Shown: positions 60,306 to 64,000 of the stretch, piece by piece
How positions within the stretch are numbered: position 1 is the stretch's first letter
Layout: each line of letters begins with the position of its first letter
NCBI GenBank assembly: GCA_000499405.2
Contig: HG738138.1
Coordinates: 10,476,888-10,540,887, forward strand
Direction of reading: 5' to 3'
From: Onchocerca volvulus
Taxonomy: Eukaryota; Nematoda; Chromadorea; Rhabditida; Onchocercidae
Length of the DNA: 64,000 bases
The notes under the pieces: model-generated
Database searches by the model: none
What the model saw: the letters and a program-made list of their open reading frames with translations, nothing else
Told to the model about the DNA's origin: nothing
Position numbers and translations under genes: made by a program

Positions 60306-63300
60306 CATAGGCCTCCACTGATGATTAATTCTATCTCTTTCGCTTCTAAAATTTACTGAAATTGAAGGAACAGTGTCTTCTTATGACATGAAAATTTCGA
60401 TGTAATTAGTAAGCATTTGGAGTTGAAGTTAATTGATTGTGATATAGGAGGAAAAGTTCGCTCCACTCCAAAATGAAAGGCAATAAAGATTATCAGCAAT
60501 ATGGTACATAAGCTATGAATGAGAAATTACAGAAAATAATATATGTTCTGTAGCTCTAAAGATGATGGAAAAGAAAAAATTAATGAAATAACAAAAGTTG
60601 AAAAAAGAAGATAGCTGCAGGAAATTATTTTATCCGTTAGAATAGTATTTTAAGCTTGTTATTTTTTTGGATGTATAACTAAAACTAAAATTTAAATTCT
60701 TCGTCATTAATTACTGATACGATAATCTCTTATTTATATGGATCACATATATTATGTGCTCCAATGAAAGTCAACATCATTGACGTGCTGTATCCATCAC
60801 TATTTACCCCAGTACGTCTAATACTGAATGTATTTTGATGAATTTCAGGTGACATTGCGCAAAGTATTAGTGGGATCCATCAACAATTATCGTCAACAAG
60901 AAGAGAGAGTATATTAGTGTCGCTGCTTGCGACAGGGTCACATATTTGACTGTTAACAGAGAGTACGATATCATATTACACATTTGCAGTCAGTCTGCAT
61001 TATTATTATTATTATTACTAGTATTATTATTACGATTATTATTATTATCATGCTACTATTGCCCAGACGTCAGGATTCGCCATTATTTTCACAAAAATTT
61101 CTTCATCTGTTGATTATTTATTTCAGAGAAAGTGAAAGGGAGAAGAGAGAGAAATTGGTATCGAATCGAAGATATCAGAATCAATGATAGTAATTGGTGC
61201 AGTCATGGAAACAGTTGGCGTTGTTGGTGAATGGTTGTACACAGTGTAACTTATTATTAGTTCTATTAAGTATTCTGCATGGTATTGGTGGTGGTGGATA
61301 GTTATAGGTCAAAAAATGACCCTTAGTAGCTCGAGAGTTGGTTTGTAACTCAGGCGAGGAGTTCAAGTTCAACTAAGCTGGACATCCACAACAATAGTTT
61401 ATTGCCTTTCTTTTTATCTCTCTTCTACTACTTCAATTTTCGCTTATTTTATCATCAACAACAATGCAATAAACAATCATTTCCAACGAATAGTTTTCTA
61501 AACGGAATATGTTTTGTCATACAGCAGCAACAGTTTATAACACTTCAAAGTATTCCACTGCTTCCATTATTATTTTATTATCATTGCTGTTATCAATGGG
61601 AATTAGTAATGCCGATGAAACGACTGGTTAGTTCTTTTATAATATTCCTACTGCTATTTTAAAGTAAAAATTAACTTTCGAGCTTTATGACATAAAAGAG
61701 GTATTATTGAAAAATTTTCAACGTTTGCTTCTTGCCTCTTTTTCCTCTTCACCAACTTTCTTAAAAAAGAAAAATTCATAATTTATAAAAAAGCAATAAA
61801 TGCATGAAGCTTTTGCTTTTTGCAAAATGTATGTAATGAATAAGTCTTTCAATAATTATATGAATAAGCTGATTTAAGCAAGCATATAACGATTTGTGGT
61901 TTTTTTTTTTTTTTTTTTAATAGATCTACTAAATATATTCTTGTGCAATTACTCACTTTATAGAATAATTTCTGATGAATAGATTAGAGAAAATTTGATA
62001 AAAGATGTATCTCTCCAGAAATAGATGAATGCAAAGTTGATGTGATTGTTGGAATAATTTATTATGAGGAAGTTATTGTTGTTAAAAGCTTTATCGAAAA
62101 TGCTATAAGCATGAAGTAAACATAGTAGAAGTAGGAAACTCTTCTGAAATATTATATAGATTGGATATTAATTTTTGAATTCTGGAAGCTTTTTTTATTT
62201 GTTTAGTACATTTGAGCCAACTGCTTTGTCTTTTCATCATTTACTTTCTTTCCATGTGAACATGTGTATGACATGCACATCTGGTTGAAATGATCGGAAA
62301 TATTGTGTGCAGTGATAAAGAAAAAAGAAATGAAAATGAAAAAGTCTTATTATTTTGTTAGTCTTATCGGTTTATCTGATGATGATAATTAGTCACATTC
62401 ATTGCTTATCTGATTTCGCCATCAATGATGATTGACCTCTATAAATCTATCTTGCCGTATTTTATATTTTTTGAAAGGATAATTTATGTGTTGTTTATCC
62501 ACGATTATATTAGAGATTTATTCTTTAGATTTCTCCTTATTTGCGCCTTAAAAAAAAAAAAAAGAATCCGTCAATTGTTTTTCTCCAACTTATAGCAAAA
62601 TGGCCAAAAAATATGATACGTTCGAAATTTTAGTTGGATTATTTCGGATATTTCTTCGATATTTGTAGTAATGTTGATGGAAGAAATGTAAGCTATTATG
62701 ATGAGAAATCGAACTAAACTGTGAAGTTTAAAATCAGTGGTAACCTTTTGCAAGAATGTGTCATCCTTGAGCAGTGAAGAAGACGCTGAAAATTTCAGAT
62801 TGCTAAGAACTGGTATAACGTAGTAACGGAAAGAAAGTTTCGTTTCAGTTCTTCGACTAATTCTGATATCCACGAAGATGCGGTGATAAATTTGTAAAAA
62901 TTTGAGGCGGAAAATATAATTCTTGTCATCTTGTAGCTGGTACTATTGTGAGAATGTGTAGAGTAAAATTATTTACAAAAGCAGAACGAAATGATTAAAA
63001 AACCGATCTGATGTTATTGTTTATCATATAATCATCATAGAAATTTTTTTTCCATATATTTCATTTGATTTGAAAGTTGCACCTGCTTTAGATAACCACT
63101 TTGGTATATCCGTTTCTAATTTGTTCTAATATGTGCATCAGTTTATTTTGCAAGATAATTTGTTAAAATATAATTGACATTTTTCAAATATTTGGAAAAT
63201 CATAAAAATTCAAAAATTCTTTTTTGATACTATCAGCTATTTAACTCATGAGACTGAGATTATAAATTTCAAATCAAATAAGAGATCCGATTTCTTAGTT

Positions 63301-64000
63301 CGACGTGTTTTATTATTAGAATAGATGTGCTAATTGAAGTTGACGTATAATGTCGTAAACGCTTTTAATATATGGAGAATTTGGTTCATTCGAAGTTAAT
63401 GCACACCGAATAGTATTATTGGATTCACTAAGTTAACTCTTAATATATATAATCATTGTTGTGTAAAAGTAATATTTAATATTGATAAGATGATGCGTTA
63501 GCATTTGTCACTTCAATTAAGAAATTTCCATTCCTAAAATTATTGCTATAAATAATTAAATTTTACACTGTTGCAGCAATTTAAATACTTCTGCAGCTCT
63601 CTCTCTTTCGTTATTCTTTTACACATTTGAAATAAATTTTATTTACTAATTTCATCTAAGCAAGAAAAATGCTTGGGGAAAAAAAGTTACTGTAATTAAA
63701 CAAATAATTTTCCATGATAATTCTTATACTTTAAGTGCTGAAATATGAAGGAAAGAAGTTATGCAGTGGTAGAATGTTGAAATTATTTCGAAAAGCTACA
63801 ACCGATACCTTTTTTGATAGAATTCAGTGTAGCTTTCTTTTTTTTTTTTTTTTTTTTCTCATTTACTGAATAAAATATGAAATTATTGATAAAATAAGTG
63901 TAAAGAAATACTGATTTTCTCTTTTTCTTGAAAAAGATGAAAAAATGGCTCAGTATTGACGAATAAGATAGAATAGTTTGGGAAAATATTATATTATATG
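60306..64000. other. Gene-poor right end
   Basis: AT-rich with an ATT microsatellite near 61000-61055 and T runs at 61901 and 63840. The minus ORF 62571-62873 has no ATG at its 5' end, but a part of it (about 62790-62748) lies between a TTTTCAG acceptor and a GTTACC donor; nothing else supports an exon. Confidence 0.5.

Noticed and set aside
62571..62873. 100-codon minus ORF with an internal acceptor/donor pair
   Set aside because: No ATG start and no partner exons found; too weak to call.
1..64000. tRNA, rRNA, spliced-leader RNA, CRISPR and transposase/reverse-transcriptase genes
   Set aside because: Looked for by eye on both strands; no tRNA B-box/arm combination, SL sequence, repeat-spacer array or transposon protein motif was recognised.

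Overview
The window looks like nuclear DNA of a nematode, most likely a parasitic clade III (filarial-type) worm. It is very AT-rich. Genes are split by mostly 60-500 bp introns with TTTTCAG-type acceptors. It carries animal and nematode-type genes: a cuticle-collagen relic, synaptogyrin, two peptide-type GPCRs, calumenin, MOB and a CHH-like peptide. The phylum is well supported; the species is inference. Exon junctions below were chosen by hand so that reading phase and family motifs agree. No transcript data were available.

Layout, left to right. 1145-6311 (+): FMRFamide-receptor-like GPCR, 4 exons, 417 aa. 7695-8156 (-): two-exon CHH/ITP-type neuropeptide with all six family cysteines and a C-terminal amidation glycine. 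11095-14589 (+): three-Ig plus FN3 cell-surface protein with a GPI-like tail, with a possible signal-peptide exon at 8890. 15636-16783 (-): decayed cuticle collagen. 20054-22090 (-): synaptogyrin, 250 aa, apparently using one GC-AG intron. 23882-24540: unresolved coding-like block. 27459-28086 (+): two doubtful small ORFs. 28239-31274 (+): MOB2-like kinase activator, 343 aa. 32332-34611 (-): calumenin, 307 aa. 38379-39126 (+): cyanate hydratase, 146 aa, two exons. 40797-43495 (-): second peptide-type GPCR, 399 aa, without the DRY arginine. 43496-64000: about 20 kb with no convincing gene, only microsatellites, decayed tandem duplications, hairpins and one GC-rich patch.

Functionally the window has a neuronal/secretory flavour: peptide receptors, a peptide hormone, a synaptic-vesicle protein, a neural IgCAM and an ER calcium-binding protein. 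The genes lie on both strands with long spacers, and no operon was recognised. The cyanase is the outlier, because it is a bacterial/fungal/plant-type enzyme.

Most notable: the cyanase and a decayed copy of its last ~65 bp directly after the stop; a decayed duplicate of the FN3 exon start inside the preceding intron of the Ig gene; the CHH-like peptide; the collagen relic; the frame-perfect GC-AG intron in synaptogyrin; perfect and imperfect hairpins; and several diverged tandem duplications in the gene-poor right third, pointing to frequent short local duplication in this region.
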